A stretch of 64,000 nucleotides of DNA from Paraconiothyrium sp. Pb-2020 (taxonomy: Eukaryota > Ascomycota > Dothideomycetes > Pleosporales > Didymosphaeriaceae). The translations under genes were made by a program, and so were the position numbers. Where the stretch lies: assembly GCA_022419385.1 (NCBI GenBank), contig JAJUBI010000004.1, positions 1,426,001 to 1,490,000 of the forward strand, in the 5' to 3' direction. This document shows positions 10,378 to 21,564 of the stretch, in pieces. Position 1 is the stretch's first letter. The number at the start of each line of letters is the position of its first letter. Under the pieces are notes generated by a model, which was not told where the DNA came from, searched no databases, and was given only the letters and a program-made list of their open reading frames with translations.

Positions 10378-11756
10378 CTTTGTTCAGAGAAACTGTGAAC
10401 GTGTATGAAGGTAATAGTACCGGCAATATAGGCCAGGGTCAACGAGCCGTCCCTTATATGCGGACGGGCGGTACGGGAGCGATCATGGCCAGTGCGATGC
10501 ATGCCCCGAGGAACGAATTGACGAACGCGTGCCCCATGTCGAATGGAACATTCCCGCAGCTGCTAACTGCTCGACCTAATGACGGGGCCCATCTCATTCG
10601 CTATGGACAGTGAATAGCACACCCGGACAACAACCGAAAGTTAAATGCACGGTGCGTATAGCGATAGTTTGCGAACCCAGCGTTAGGAACAATTGCTGGC
10701 GATGTCTGAGTTGTCGGCAGTCGCAGATAGGCATGGCGAGGAGGTGAGACTACTGTTTGACGTCCAGTAGTGGCTTGCAGCATCGTTTGAGGGGTCCACC
10801 TTACGGTTGATTTACTTGCGCCATAAGTCCCTTCGTAGTCTAGGTCGAATCGGAGCTCCTTCCGATCCGAAAAGCGTTGCGATTGCCTGAAGCGTCCATG
10901 TCCAAATTCTAAACCATATTTTATCAGTCGCATTATTGTCGGCCAAGAGATTGCTTCTCGTGGCGTGCACTCGATGGTGGGTTGTGGCGAAGTAAATGGT
11001 GATCGTGCGAGCGAGGTGTGCAGTCAATGCTACATGGTGCTGTAGTCGAACTTTATTCGAGATTTAGCGAGAATGTGATCCTGCTATAATGAGAAAAGTA
11101 ATGGTACCTTTCGTAGTTGAAGCCCAAAATGGAAAAGGTACGTACCTTAGTTGCGCTAATACAAGCAAGCTGAACGCCACACTTCGGCAATGTCAGTGGC
11201 CACTGCGACTAAAGACGATGGTTGAAACAAATAGCGTGAGCTTCCTTCATTTCCTTCCAATCACCAGAAGCGGGATGAAACTGCAGACACTGAGGGGCTG
11301 CAGGTTGAGCGATTGCCGGTCGATCGAAGCATGATAATGGTACCTGCAGTTGCCATGCAGTTGCTGACTGCAGCAACTCTGAACAGCTGGTCATCACGAT
11401 CGCCACTTTTTGTTGATAAGCGCTGGCCTGTCGGTAAAAGCTCCGCCTATTCCAATATAATAAGTAGCACTGAGATACAGATACGCCAATGTGAACAATG
11501 TCGTATGCGTGCCCGCCCAAATGCGACACGAAATTCGAGCACGCTTTTGTCCGGGGGTTTGAAGATCTTCTCAACCGGCTTGCCTAACGTGCCATAGAGG
11601 CTGGTCACCGAGCCTCCTCTTCTGTACACATGACCATGTCAACGTCGGTATACCAGATGTGCAAACAGTAGCAGATTTATGACCACCAATGGCTGACATG
11701 ACTTCTGCATCTTCGGCTTTCCTCACCCACCGCAGCACGTGTAGTTCATCTCCGCT

Positions 11757-11785
11757 TACTGTATACTCTCTACGTAGACTAGAGT
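11757..11785 (+). repeat. Isolated degenerate copy of the 30-bp core repeat
   Basis: The sequence begins TTACTGTATACTCTC and continues with TACGTAGACTAGAG. It resembles the core copy at 4178 (CACTGTATTCTCTAGCGTAG). Similarity is moderate, so this may be chance. Confidence 0.35.
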
Positions 11786-13161
11786 AGACATAGATTGTAC
11801 GGCCTCCTAAGCAGATATCTCAGCTATTTTTTTTCTTTTTCAGAGGTACTTTTTCAAGTTCTGGGAAAAATTGTTCGCATTTGAGAGCGACGCGCAGATG
11901 ACATTGTATTCTGGTTAATTTCAAGCACGGATAAAACTATCAGCATGTAGAAAAATAGCAACATGGAATTGGAAGCACACAACAAAGTGGCCATTTCATT
12001 TGACCATCCCTGACGCTGAGCGAGGCTTAGCTAAAAGCGGTACCAGCCTTCTTGTACTCCTTTGCCGACCTGGTTCCGGCGCTCTTCACAAGAGTACTGT
12101 TGCTTTGCTCCTCATCGAGGTCAGCGTCTTTCGAACCATCATAACCGCCATTGTGGTACTCCTCTTCACTATTATCAATTTCATCGATCAGGATTAGTCC
12201 ATGAAGTGAGTGCACTCCTGTTTACTGCATGCATTGTGTTTTAGACCTTGAGAGCAATATTACACGCAAGTTTCGCGTTGAAAGCGAATGTTAAAAGCGG
12301 CTTGGGATAGCTTGTCTCCTTCCGCTCGTAGCCTTGCCACTCCCTTCCTCGGCATCGGGCTTGAACCTAAAACGTGCTGCGAGCAGCCGCGCTACTTGTG
12401 CATGTTTTCTTGATTGCTTGGGAGGGTTGGTGTGGAGTCGTCCCAGTCCACATTTGCTGAGCAGTTATCTTACACCGATTCAACGTTCTCGAAGCATATA
12501 GTTAGCTTGGACATGTCTTTGCCTCAGCTTTGATCGGGCGAAGATGTGAGGCTGGCTCTGCTCAATTTTCTAGTGAAGTAGAAGAGCATTGCATTCTTAG
12601 CGCTAGAGCAAAAGAGAGACTTATGGCTCAGATAGTGGCATAGCAAAGATAATAGCGTTTAGTGTTTGTGCTAGTTTTAGAGGAATAAGTTTAGAACACG
12701 AATACCGTCTTATTCTTGGCTTTCTACATGTAGACATTGCCTTGTTCCGGGTCGACGAGATGTTAGTCAAGACTGAACCATGAGTGTGAGACAGGCTGAC
12801 AAAGAGTTGATCGTAGAACTTTAGGTAAGCTAATTCGAATAGTATGACAGATATTCGGTAGAGTAAGGTTCAGTATGTTGTATTCGAGATGAGGTACTTC
12901 AAAAGTCTTCCAATGGCATTTCTAGCTACAAACAAGGAGTGATGCTGCTCGGAGCAAAGAAGTCAGTATGTCCTTGGGTGAAACAGGATCTTATGATAGA
13001 AGAGAAGGTTGACGACTCTCTTTGTGTTGAGTTCTTTACACCTAGTCCCATATGATGCGACTCTACTGCATGCATCGTCTTCTAACGGCATTTTGATCAC
13101 CTGCTGTTAGGCAACGTTCGTGGCAACAGCTTTGTTGTTCACTTATTGGCGCTCTGTTCTT

Positions 13162-13192
13162 CACTGTAATATTTGGCCCCGACGTGATGTCG
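13162..13192 (+). repeat. Isolated copy of the 30-bp core repeat
   Basis: Reads CACTGTAATATTTGGCCCC followed by GACGTGATG, a clear match to the core found in the 2.6-4.2 kb field, here on its own about 9 kb away. Confidence 0.6.
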
Positions 13193-13817
13193 AGGCCTTA
13201 GACATCGATCAGTCGACTGGTACCCTTGAAGACCAGGCTGGGGCCGTTCTTCGACCAAGGCAGATGGATATGTGTTGAGGCATTCGTTGGCACTGTGATA
13301 GTCATCCCTACGCAAGGATACTGCTGCCTAGAGCAGGGATGACATGCAAGGGTGACACTGCCGGCGGTTTTCCAATCACCCCCTGCAGATGCCACATGTA
13401 CACGGCGCGTAGTTCCTGTGCTTTACAAAAATTCCTTTCCCCAACTTATCACGGCTTTGATCCACAGGTCTTCACTTTTGAGTAATTAATCATCGTTCTT
13501 ATTCACCTTATGTTGTGACGTACTAGCTCTATTAGAATACACATGCGCTCTTTACTTTCTGGGCCCGCGGTTAGTGGCTTGGCGCGTGAGGCGGGTATGT
13601 CTCGGGTTGTTTCGAATAACTGCGCCGCCTCAACCGTACCACGCAGCTAACTTCTGTCACTCTTGCGTCTTAGATAGGCGTAGTCACATCGATATATTAT
13701 CAACAAGCAGCCAGCCCGTACCCGCGGTGAACCACCCGAAAAACTGTTCTTGCCTCGGACGAACTCAAAGTCGACGAAGACACCGAAAATTGCACCAACT
13801 GACTCGGGAGTGGCACT

Positions 13818-15152
13818 ATGGACAGAATAGGCGATTTTCAATACATGACTCCTACCGAGTTCTCAAAAGGAGAAGTGCCATGGTGTTTGCAACCGGAAGA
13901 CATACCGACGACCTCAAACACCGAAAGAGAACGTTTGGAAAAACTCAGACGTGTTTGGCTTCAGCTTATCGACACTCGCATTAATTCGTACGAGATATTT
14001 CCAATCGAACAGAACACACCAGCATCGCCACTTATGGACAAGGGACGCTCCAACTACAATACTAGCTCGGCCAGCAACCGCGTTTTCGATGTCGCAGAAC
14101 TTCTGGAAAAGATGCTCCGCCACGCCAACAGCTCGGCACACCTCGTCGCATTGAGTGTCTGTCGTAAGTGGAGAGATGTAGCTCTGTATATCATGCGACC
14201 ATCCAGCGTACTCCATGATTTCACTCATGCTTACCCCTGCCCACCGGTTAAATTTGGTGATCCAATTCCCGAACAGCTCGACTGGCTGCCTGCTACGACC
14301 GAAGAATTTGATGATCTTTATGCGGAACTCGAACTGAATCTGCCATGGGATCGCGACGGAATTTACCGGAGCATGGACCGCTTCCAAATGTCCAATAGAC
14401 CAAACATCATCAAAACAGTCTGCTTTCCAGGACGAATCACCATGGCATCGAATGCAACTTCCGACCAAACTTATGCACCCCATAATTTCTATTTCGAGCA
14501 GTTGGAGGGGGTCGACATTCAGGTGGATCTGTCGGATTATAACCGTAGGCGCGTCTATGTGCCGAAGTGGGTCGATGTCACGCAATGCAGGTTGAATCCA
14601 TATTTTGCGAACCTATTCCAAGATGCATTGGAAACAATCAATAGTCTATATGAGATTAGTCTCCAGCCTTCCTTCTCCATGGAAAGTGGGCCGACTTGGG
14701 ATCCGATACCACCAGCAGCTATGAGCTACCTCGCCACCCAATTCCTTACGCAGCCACCAGTCATCTCCCTCAACATCAGCACCTGGATTCCAATGATGGA
14801 AAAGCCACGAGTGCGGAAAGGTCTACATATTATCAACGTGCGGAATGAGGACGGCATACGCGTTTCGGAGTGCTTGGTAGCAATGAAAGCGGCCTCAAAG
14901 TTAGCTGTCGAGCACTGGAACTACTGGGCAAGGCTACTACGTGCCGCGGTCAAGAACGGTCACCTAAAACAAGATTTTTGGGTTGTGGACGGAAGACCAA
15001 AATTGCTTATATCGGTTGATCCATTCGTGAGTGAAGAATCAACCGAGACGACGCTGCACTATCTTACTTGCATGCATGCGCTTCCAGGAAGGGATAAGCG
15101 TCAGGAAGAATGGTTACCGAAGGAAATATGGTACTCGGAGATGCCGGAGTAG
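13818..15152 (+). CDS. F-box-like protein
   Basis: A single-exon protein of 444 residues. A helical F-box-like segment spans about residues 88-122 (NRVFDVAELLEKML ... VALSVCRKWRDV), the usual signature of the many fungal F-box proteins in this size class. The C-terminal 300 residues carry no leucine-rich or WD repeat that I can recognise. F-box proteins recruit substrates to SCF ubiquitin ligases through Skp1; the substrate is unknown. The start ATG at 13818 is the first in frame, preceded by an A/C-rich leader. The following gene is convergent, on the minus strand. Confidence 0.75.
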   Translation: MDRIGDFQYMTPTEFSKGEVPWCLQPEDIPTTSNTERERLEKLRRVWLQLIDTRINSYEIFPIEQNTPASPLMDKGRSNYNTSSASNRVFDVAELLEKMLRHANSSAHLVALSVCRKWRDVALYIMRPSSVLHDFTHAYPCPPVKFGDPIPEQLDWLPATTEEFDDLYAELELNLPWDRDGIYRSMDRFQMSNRPNIIKTVCFPGRITMASNATSDQTYAPHNFYFEQLEGVDIQVDLSDYNRRRVYVPKWVDVTQCRLNPYFANLFQDALETINSLYEISLQPSFSMESGPTWDPIPPAAMSYLATQFLTQPPVISLNISTWIPMMEKPRVRKGLHIINVRNEDGIRVSECLVAMKAASKLAVEHWNYWARLLRAAVKNGHLKQDFWVVDGRPKLLISVDPFVSEESTETTLHYLTCMHALPGRDKRQEEWLPKEIWYSEMPE

Positions 15153-15326
15153 ATGCACTGATCTATCACGTGACATTTTGTTCTGAGCTATAGTACGCCG
15201 CGTGTACATGACGGAGAGCGTGTGCTCCTACCAGCGCGTACCACCCCAACTACAACAAACCCTATCTAGGAATTTACCAACCGACCGATATCTGCCAGCG
15301 ATAACATACTTAGGTGACATGTGGCA

Positions 15327-16205
15327 TCACCCTTTTCTCAGCCCAGGCCCCACTAATACATTCAAGTCATGCATGGTATCCTCGCAAGACGGGATAATTC
15401 CAGCGCCAAATGTCTTGCAGGCCGCCTTGGGACCTGCGGTAGACATGCCTCCCGCCAAGCCATAAGAATAGATGCGGGCGCCATCTGGATATCCGTCGGT
15501 GTTTCCCGACACCCGTCTTTCGTATTCAAAACAAGCCATGTCTTCAGCGTGGTACTTTGCAAAATCTGGGTTTTTGGAAACCACCCGGCGATTCCTGATC
15601 AGTCTCCACAGTATCGGTGCGACATGCGGGGCGACAGCAGGGAGTCTGGTTTTTCCGTCACCCTTCGGGAGAGAGCCAAAGAAGCAGCCTCTGCCAGGGA
15701 TCCAGAGGGCCGAAACAACAGTCCGTGTATCAGCTCCTTGGGCCACCATGTCATCGTACGCATACTGGACCAGACCTTTTATGGTATCAGGCGTCCACCC
15801 AGGCTCCTCAGGAGCATAGCCAAACCAAGTGTCACCCCAACCATCCGCATCCTTGCTCTTCATCCTCCAATTGGCGCGTTTGACGACTTTAACGTCTCCG
15901 TTGACCGCGACGACATCTAAGGCTTGAAGTCTCTTAGCCAGAGTGGATGTAACGACATCACTCCCTGTGGAACGCTTAAATGGCGCACTGATGTCTGTGA
16001 CTCCTGTCCAGGCTTTGTATTCCTCCAGAATTGAATCCGAATCGGCTTTATCATAGACATCATCCCGGCGACGAAGGTAGGAGGATGAGCTTCTAGCGGC
16101 CGAACGGTCATGGTGACTGGCAGCCGGTTCAGTCGCCGGTGCAGCATGAAGAAGTGGGGAGAGTGCAAGCAGACCCGCCAATGCTTTCAAGATCCGGAGA
16201 TGCAT
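15327..16205 (-). CDS. Secreted protein with deaminase-like HAE...C motifs
   Basis: A single-exon protein of 292 residues. The ATG at 16205 gives a good signal peptide (about residues 1-21, ending LLHAAPA) followed by a Ser/Arg-rich propeptide with an RRR site near residue 46 (possible Kex2 cleavage). The C-terminal half has the order strand (ALWIPGRGCFFGSLPKG, 166-182), a helix with H219-A220-E221 (KYHAEDMACFEYERR), strand (GARIYSYG), then C263 and C274 in ACKTFG...IPSCEDTMHDLNV. Deaminase-fold proteins use HAE plus a PCxxC pair to hold zinc; here the second pair is atypical (C-x10-C). Membership in that fold is therefore inference. It might act outside the cell as an effector or toxin-like enzyme, or be non-enzymatic. 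Confidence 0.75.
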   Translation of the reverse strand: MHLRILKALAGLLALSPLLHAAPATEPAASHHDRSAARSSSSYLRRRDDVYDKADSDSILEEYKAWTGVTDISAPFKRSTGSDVVTSTLAKRLQALDVVAVNGDVKVVKRANWRMKSKDADGWGDTWFGYAPEEPGWTPDTIKGLVQYAYDDMVAQGADTRTVVSALWIPGRGCFFGSLPKGDGKTRLPAVAPHVAPILWRLIRNRRVVSKNPDFAKYHAEDMACFEYERRVSGNTDGYPDGARIYSYGLAGGMSTAGPKAACKTFGAGIIPSCEDTMHDLNVLVGPGLRKG

Positions 16206-17231
16206 CGTAGTCAACAAATTTTGAACGGGTATTGATAAGATGTTCGTTAAGGACGGGGCGTTGTAACGAATTTGTAAAGAGTAAAATCAAATTGAGTGCA
16301 GCTAAATGTTTTGCAAATGGATATGTGCGAGACGATAATAAAAGGTAGGCCTTGTGAAGTTCAATGTGCTCTATGGATACTGTCTTGAGCGTTCGCATGC
16401 CTCAGCTTTATACCATCGCAACAGTGTGGCTTCTGATGTTAAACGTGTTCTCACCGAGGATGGCCATGGATAGACACTAGCTGATCATCCATCCGCAGCT
16501 TTCGCACTTCTTCCGAAACTACAGAGCACTACGCCCCATTCTTGTGTTTCGATGGAACTAGAAATATCACACAACGGCTCAGCGGACGACACCTTGCTCT
16601 AGAGACATGACGTCGTTCCGTCAATCACAAACCTACAAATGTTCAGAAACGCAGACTAGCCCCTGTCTCATGTATCTGAGCCGAGTAGAGTCGTTATCGG
16701 CATGACGATCGTGATTCACCATACAGACTACGAAGATGTGGTCATGCGGCACCTGTAGAACACTTGGAACATGCAACTAGATGTTGCATCTTCTCAGGTT
16801 TACGCCTCCGCCTGTCGTCATTTAGACACTGTACTGCATACTAGCTCGAATCCTGTTACTGTAATGACATTTGGAGCAAGGTTCCTATCCCGTGAGATGA
16901 CAGATATCAAGATGTGAATGAAATGGTACGGTTTATGAAAGTAATGCATTAGACGCTATGTTTGGACTAGAATTTGGCTGTGCCACATCGCCGAAAATGC
17001 AGTATTAACTGTATTCGAAAGATGAAGACTTCTCTACCACGTTTCGTTTCTGCACCACCCAGAATCAACAATCAGTGGTGATCTCCTTGAAAACGCGTGG
17101 ACGCCCTGGTACCAGATAAATACAAGCAATCTTTGAACATTGCTTGCAACTGGAGATGCTCTTGCGTTAACCACCATTAGGATCCGGAGTCTGGGGTAAC
17201 CTGAGACTCGATGATATACGTACGCGCCTCC

Positions 17232-17327
17232 TGTGCCTCTACCTTGTGCATCTTGTGCCTATCGTCTGTGCCTATCGTTTGTGCCTCTCTTCTGTGCCTC
17301 TCTTCTGTGCCTCTCTTCTGTGCCTCC
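17232..17327 (+). repeat. Minisatellite, 13-bp unit TGTGCCTCTCTTC
   Basis: About seven units, of which the last five are regular: two TGTGCCTATCGT(C/T) units and three TGTGCCTCTCTTC units, then a partial TGTGCCTCC. The left units are shorter and degenerate. The tract is non-coding as far as I can tell. Confidence 0.85.
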
Positions 17328-17592
17328 GACGGACTCTTCCTCCGAAGTTCTCTCCAATGACCTGTGAACAAATATATGGGAAGGGAACTTCTAGAGAATA
17401 GATCGCCATTTATTACGCTACTTGAGACGTTCATCGAAGGGACTTCTTGTTGGCCTGACGCGCATCGACGTCGATTTGGATCAGTAATGACAGCATACAA
17501 TGGTTTGGATCAGGAAACACAGGACACGTCTTCAATACAGTGTGCAAAGACTTGAAGTCCTGGAACTGGAGTATATGTATCCTTGACGAGGG

Positions 17593-17600
17593 TATAAAAT
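17593..17600 (+). promoter_or_regulatory. TATA box of the small secreted protein gene
   Basis: TATAAAAT lies 140 bp upstream of the ATG at 17733. It is followed by a C/A-rich leader with CAATC and TCAACCCAAC stretches typical of fungal 5' UTRs. Confidence 0.6.
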
Positions 17601-17732
17601 GGACGAGGCAGTCGCCCGTAGCATTACAAACTTACAATCACTCATCTTCTATCAACCCAACTGATTCATATAGAATACAGCCTATCCCAATTCAACCTTT
17701 ATCTTCGATATATTACTCCAAAGAATATCATC

Positions 17733-18254
17733 ATGCGCTTCGGTCCGTCCATTGTCTCAGCAATTCTTGCTGGCTTCGCGGCAGCTTCTCCCAACTATGC
17801 ACTCGAATCCAGGGCTAATCCGAAGTCCAACCAGTTTCCCAACCCAAATTGGTAAACCTATTCAATTCGGTGGAAAGACGTTTTATACTGACGATATTCC
17901 AGCAAGGACGACAAGGGAGGCAATCAAGAAACCTGGCACCACCAAAAGCTTTGTGGGTGCGTGACTATGGATGCCTCCTCGTCGTCAGTTTACTTGGCTA
18001 CTTCGCCTTCGCAGAAGATCCAGGCCTTCGAGGGTGGTACCTGCAACCCAGGGGCTGATGGTTCCCAACATCTTGGAGAACTTGGTGGAGGGTGTGTAGA
18101 AGATCTCGACACGAAGTTCGACGAGGGGCGTATCGGCAGTGTGTTCTTCTATGTTCCGGTCATCTGTAGTATTTGGGACCAGCTCAAGGATACACTTGAC
18201 GGTTTTGAGGAAGATGAAGCGGAGGAGCTTGGGAAGATCTTAGGTTTCCTATAG
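17733..18254 (+). CDS. Small secreted cysteine-rich protein, two exons
   Basis: Two exons, 17733-17851 and 17903-18254, are joined by a 51-bp GT..AG intron to give 156 residues. The N-terminus is a signal peptide (MRFGPSIVSAILAGFAAA). The mature part has six cysteines at residues 40, 57, 59, 87, 104 and 128, an even number consistent with three disulfides, and an acidic C-terminus (FEEDEAEELG). The intron splits the codon of the first cysteine, and the second exon is open exactly in the joined frame. A TATA box and UTR-like leader lie upstream. No family is recognised; size, signal peptide and cysteines make it an effector-like candidate, which is inference. Confidence 0.75.
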
Positions 18255-19295
18255 GCGAACATACGCAACTGGCAGGGGAGATTTCTAACCCCCTTCTTTC
18301 AGACTTGAGTTCTCAATGAGTGCGTCTCGGCGTCAGCGATACCTCAACTAGTGACAGAATAGATTACAATGATCTAAGTGCGCTGTGTTCAGCCCTTTTA
18401 AAGAAAAGTCTGTTACTGTCCCATGTGTAGAGTAATCACACAGCACGTTCGGGCCGCGGTGAAGATTCATCTCGAGGTTCAATCAGTGGGTTCTGATCAT
18501 CAATTTCCGCAAAACCCTCTGTGCGGAAAGCCTCATGTTTCCGAAACATTAGTCCTTGAACATAGTCAGAGTACAGACAGCGAAAAGTCCTTCTGTAGAG
18601 ACAGCTGGATATTGACATGGGCGTGCTGACCAGTTCCAGTGCACTAGCGATGCTGCGCCTGCGATGTAGTCTCTCCGTGATACCCAAAGACTAGTTCCCT
18701 TCCTCGCCACTGAAGACGTGTCCGCCATAGCCAACCCCTGTTTACACATTCAGCTCCACCGTCATACGCGGATGGTTCGACTGCTTCGCCCCGCCCCCTA
18801 CGCCCCTTTCAAGCATGAAACTATCCTTCACTTGCACGAACACTGGCGCCAGAATCTCATCCACCACTTCAGTCTACAAGAGTCGTGACTATCGGCCTAT
18901 AAGTGGTTGGTAAGTAATAGTATTACGGTAATAAGAATCTACCAACTGAAGTGACATATGCGATCAATCTCAATACTATAAAACGTGCCCTGCAATTCCG
19001 CATGTGTATCCTTGGTAGAATGGCCGTGAACGTAATATACAAAACACCGGGAAGTGCGGTCCGGTACTGCGCCCACGTTGGAGTCATTTCATAGGGTACA
19101 TTGTGTGGTCATTATGGTGAATGAAGCTCCAGCCTAAGAGCCACGTCGCCGTTGTGAGGATGAGTGCTCATGATGAATGGTATGCTGCATTCATTTGGTA
19201 TCCCGAATTTTAGCGAAACGCTCTATGGAAGTCATCACCATGATGCACGTATCGCTCTTCCCATACAACTACAAGCTCACCAGAAAGTCTCTCCT
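18255..19295. other. Intergenic region of 1.0 kb
   Basis: No gene or clear repeat is seen between the small secreted protein gene and the convergent phosphomannomutase gene. Confidence 0.5.
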
Positions 19296-20216
19296 TCACG
19301 AGAAGAACAACTCCTTCAGCTGCCTGTACGTATCCTCAGGATCCTTCACAGAATGCCCAATCGTCCTGGGATCGCTGTAAATCTCGTAGTCATTTCCGCC
19401 CTCGTATGTCTTATCTCCAAAGAAGTGAATAGTCTTGTAGTCGACACCATCCTCTCTCTCCTTATCGGCCTCGATGTGGCGCAGGCAGTAGGTCTTATCC
19501 CAACCAGTGGGAAAGACATCGAATGAGATCTGGCCGCCGACGGAGTAGGTGAGGCCGAGATCGGGGAACGCCTCCTTTAGCTTGGAGATCATGGTTGTGC
19601 GGATGTTGTTGGCTTTGTCGTATTTCTCGTACTCGTTGCGCTCGTCGCCGGAAGCGTTACGGCCGATGGGGGAGACGTTGATCATGCCGTTGCGGAACTC
19701 GATGAAGGTACCGCGCTTGATGGGAATGTCGAGGTCGGCGATGTAGTGGAGGATCCTAGACACCTTCACATCAGCCTAATTTCCCTTCATATAACGATGT
19801 AAGAGTGAAGCATACCACTTCACCAGTGCCTTGTACTTCTCCTCGCCGATCCAGCCAATGAAGCTTGTGCTCGCAAGCTCCTGGCCCAACCGGTACGCTG
19901 TGAGGCCGTTCTCGGAGAAGCAGAAGTCGAAGAGCGTGGTGACATCGATGTTGCCGCCAAGCTGCTCCTGTTGCTTGACAAGGTTGGATCCACCTACGAA
20001 ACCGATGGCGACCTTGTGACGGAGCTCAGAGAGCAGTTGGAGCATCTCAGGCTTCGCAAACTGGGAGTGGTGTCAGTGTGCGTTTCGGCGACCGTTGGCG
20101 ATGTATATTCGCACCTTCCTCGCTTTCGAGAGCGTCTCGTCAACATCGAAGAGGAGGACTGTGTTCTTGATCGGGCGATCCCTGAGAGGGGGATAGACGG
20201 ACGCTGCGGCAGCCAT
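19296..20216 (-). CDS. sec53: Phosphomannomutase (Sec53/PMM)
   Basis: Three exons on the minus strand, 20216-20115, 20060-19816 and 19755-19296, give 268 residues. The enzyme converts mannose-6-phosphate to mannose-1-phosphate in the cytosol, feeding GDP-mannose for N- and O-glycosylation and GPI anchors. Family landmarks are clear: the HAD nucleophile motif FDVDETL (residues 23-29; D24 and D26), the substrate region FIEFRNGMINVSPIGRN, and the C-terminal metal site FFGDKTYEGGNDYEIY. Length matches the family. The second acceptor (19756) was placed so that the conserved KWILHYIADLDIP segment reads through. The motif has Glu where many homologues have Gly (DVDET rather than DVDGT), which also occurs in some fungi as far as I recall. 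Confidence 0.95.
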
Positions 20217-21564
20217 TTTATCTGTCCTCTGTAATTCTGCGCGCGATATTGGATGTAGGAGACACGGCTGAGCGGAGAAGGCACGGAATGAAGTAAGTGA
20301 ACGGCAATTGAGCAAGGAGCGGAGAGTTGGCGGCGGTCAAGGGATATATTTGTGTGTTTTGGAGGGGCAGCTGCAGGCGGTGAGGCTTTCCGCGTGGGGT
20401 CGCGTCAACTAGCCTGATTGGTTCAAGCCTGGACCCTGAGTCGGACCATCGAGAACCGTGGCGGCAACTAAACTCCTCCATGTGTCCTCTTGATCATCGA
20501 TTCGATATTGACACATGGCAACAGTTGCGTGTATTGGGGCGGTGTTGTTTCACGACAATGTTGACGCGCATGGTAGACGAAATTAAGATGACGGAAATGG
20601 AATCGCTTCCGCCTTTGTCTTCAATGACATGCCAGGGGTTCATCGGCACATCACTCTCCACTGACGCAGGAGCAGGGCATAACGACGATCGCGAGATGAT
20701 GCCTTCAGGTGTGTGCTACAATTCTTTGTAGCCAGAGTAGGATGCGGCATGAGGCCTCACCACGACACATCCGAAAGTCGAAATCCCCAAAAGGCGTTCA
20801 TCCGTGTTTCCCACACGCTGCTCAAGGGATGCAGTATAACTAGTTTGAGACAGAGAAGACTTCCAGAAGGTAGAGGATAAGAAAGGACGCGCGCAGCACG
20901 GATGGTAGGAGACCCTTCCCGTGGCACATCTATTGGCAAGCCTACCACCAATCGTCCGGCCGCAAGTTAGCGAACAATTACAATAAGTGTGATCAGGGTT
21001 TGAATGCTGCAGTGTCATAGAAGCCGAATTACACGGCCTGAATAACGGGAAGTCGATAGGTCCATGATGACGGAAGGGGGATAACGGTCAGCGCCAACAT
21101 GCAGATCAGATAAGCCGTACAGAGCCAGCAGGATTAATCTTATTGTCTTTCTCGACAATAGATTCTCAAGCACGCGAACCGCGGTACGTCAGGTCCTGGG
21201 TCTTCGACTGACATGAAAATGACATCGAGGATCATATGCTCAATTTTACTATTGTGTGGTTTGAGAGATTCAACAATGCAGTTCGTGGCCTCTTTGTGGA
21301 CCATCGCTCCACGGTCAGTGCACGTTGTCCGACACAAAGAAGTCCATCGATTCCGACTTCCGACGCTTTGTCACCATAGTAATCGAGATGATTACACTAT
21401 TGTCGATGAACTTCTGCTATTTGACTGTCGAAATTGTCTCTTGCGGCATAGATGTGAAAATGTAACCCATAAAACCACAGTTCGTTCCCAAACTTCAATG
21501 ACTTGAATCCGGGCTACCTTAGTTATATTGAAGAGGTTCTGCCTAACGACCAGCATCTACAAAT
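20217..21564. other. Intergenic region of 1.3 kb
   Basis: A promoter region between the divergent phosphomannomutase gene and the Ser/Thr-rich surface protein gene. No further gene is seen. Confidence 0.5.

Larger units (their letters stand above)
10378..13817. other. Gene-poor region of 3.4 kb
   Basis: No convincing coding region was found on either strand; all open frames are short and show no family motif. Two isolated degenerate copies of the 30-bp repeat core lie at about 11757 and 13162. A 65-residue minus-strand frame at 13198-13395 has several cysteines but no start context or homologue that I recognise. The region could be decayed sequence. Confidence 0.5.
16206..17732. other. Intergenic region of 1.5 kb
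   Basis: It serves as promoter for the secreted protein on the left and the small secreted protein on the right. It includes the minisatellite at 17232-17327 and the TATA box at 17593. No further gene is seen. Confidence 0.5.

Noticed and set aside
13198..13395. 65-residue minus-strand ORF with cysteines
   Set aside because: No leader, no signal peptide and no recognisable family; kept only as a remark on the gene-poor region.
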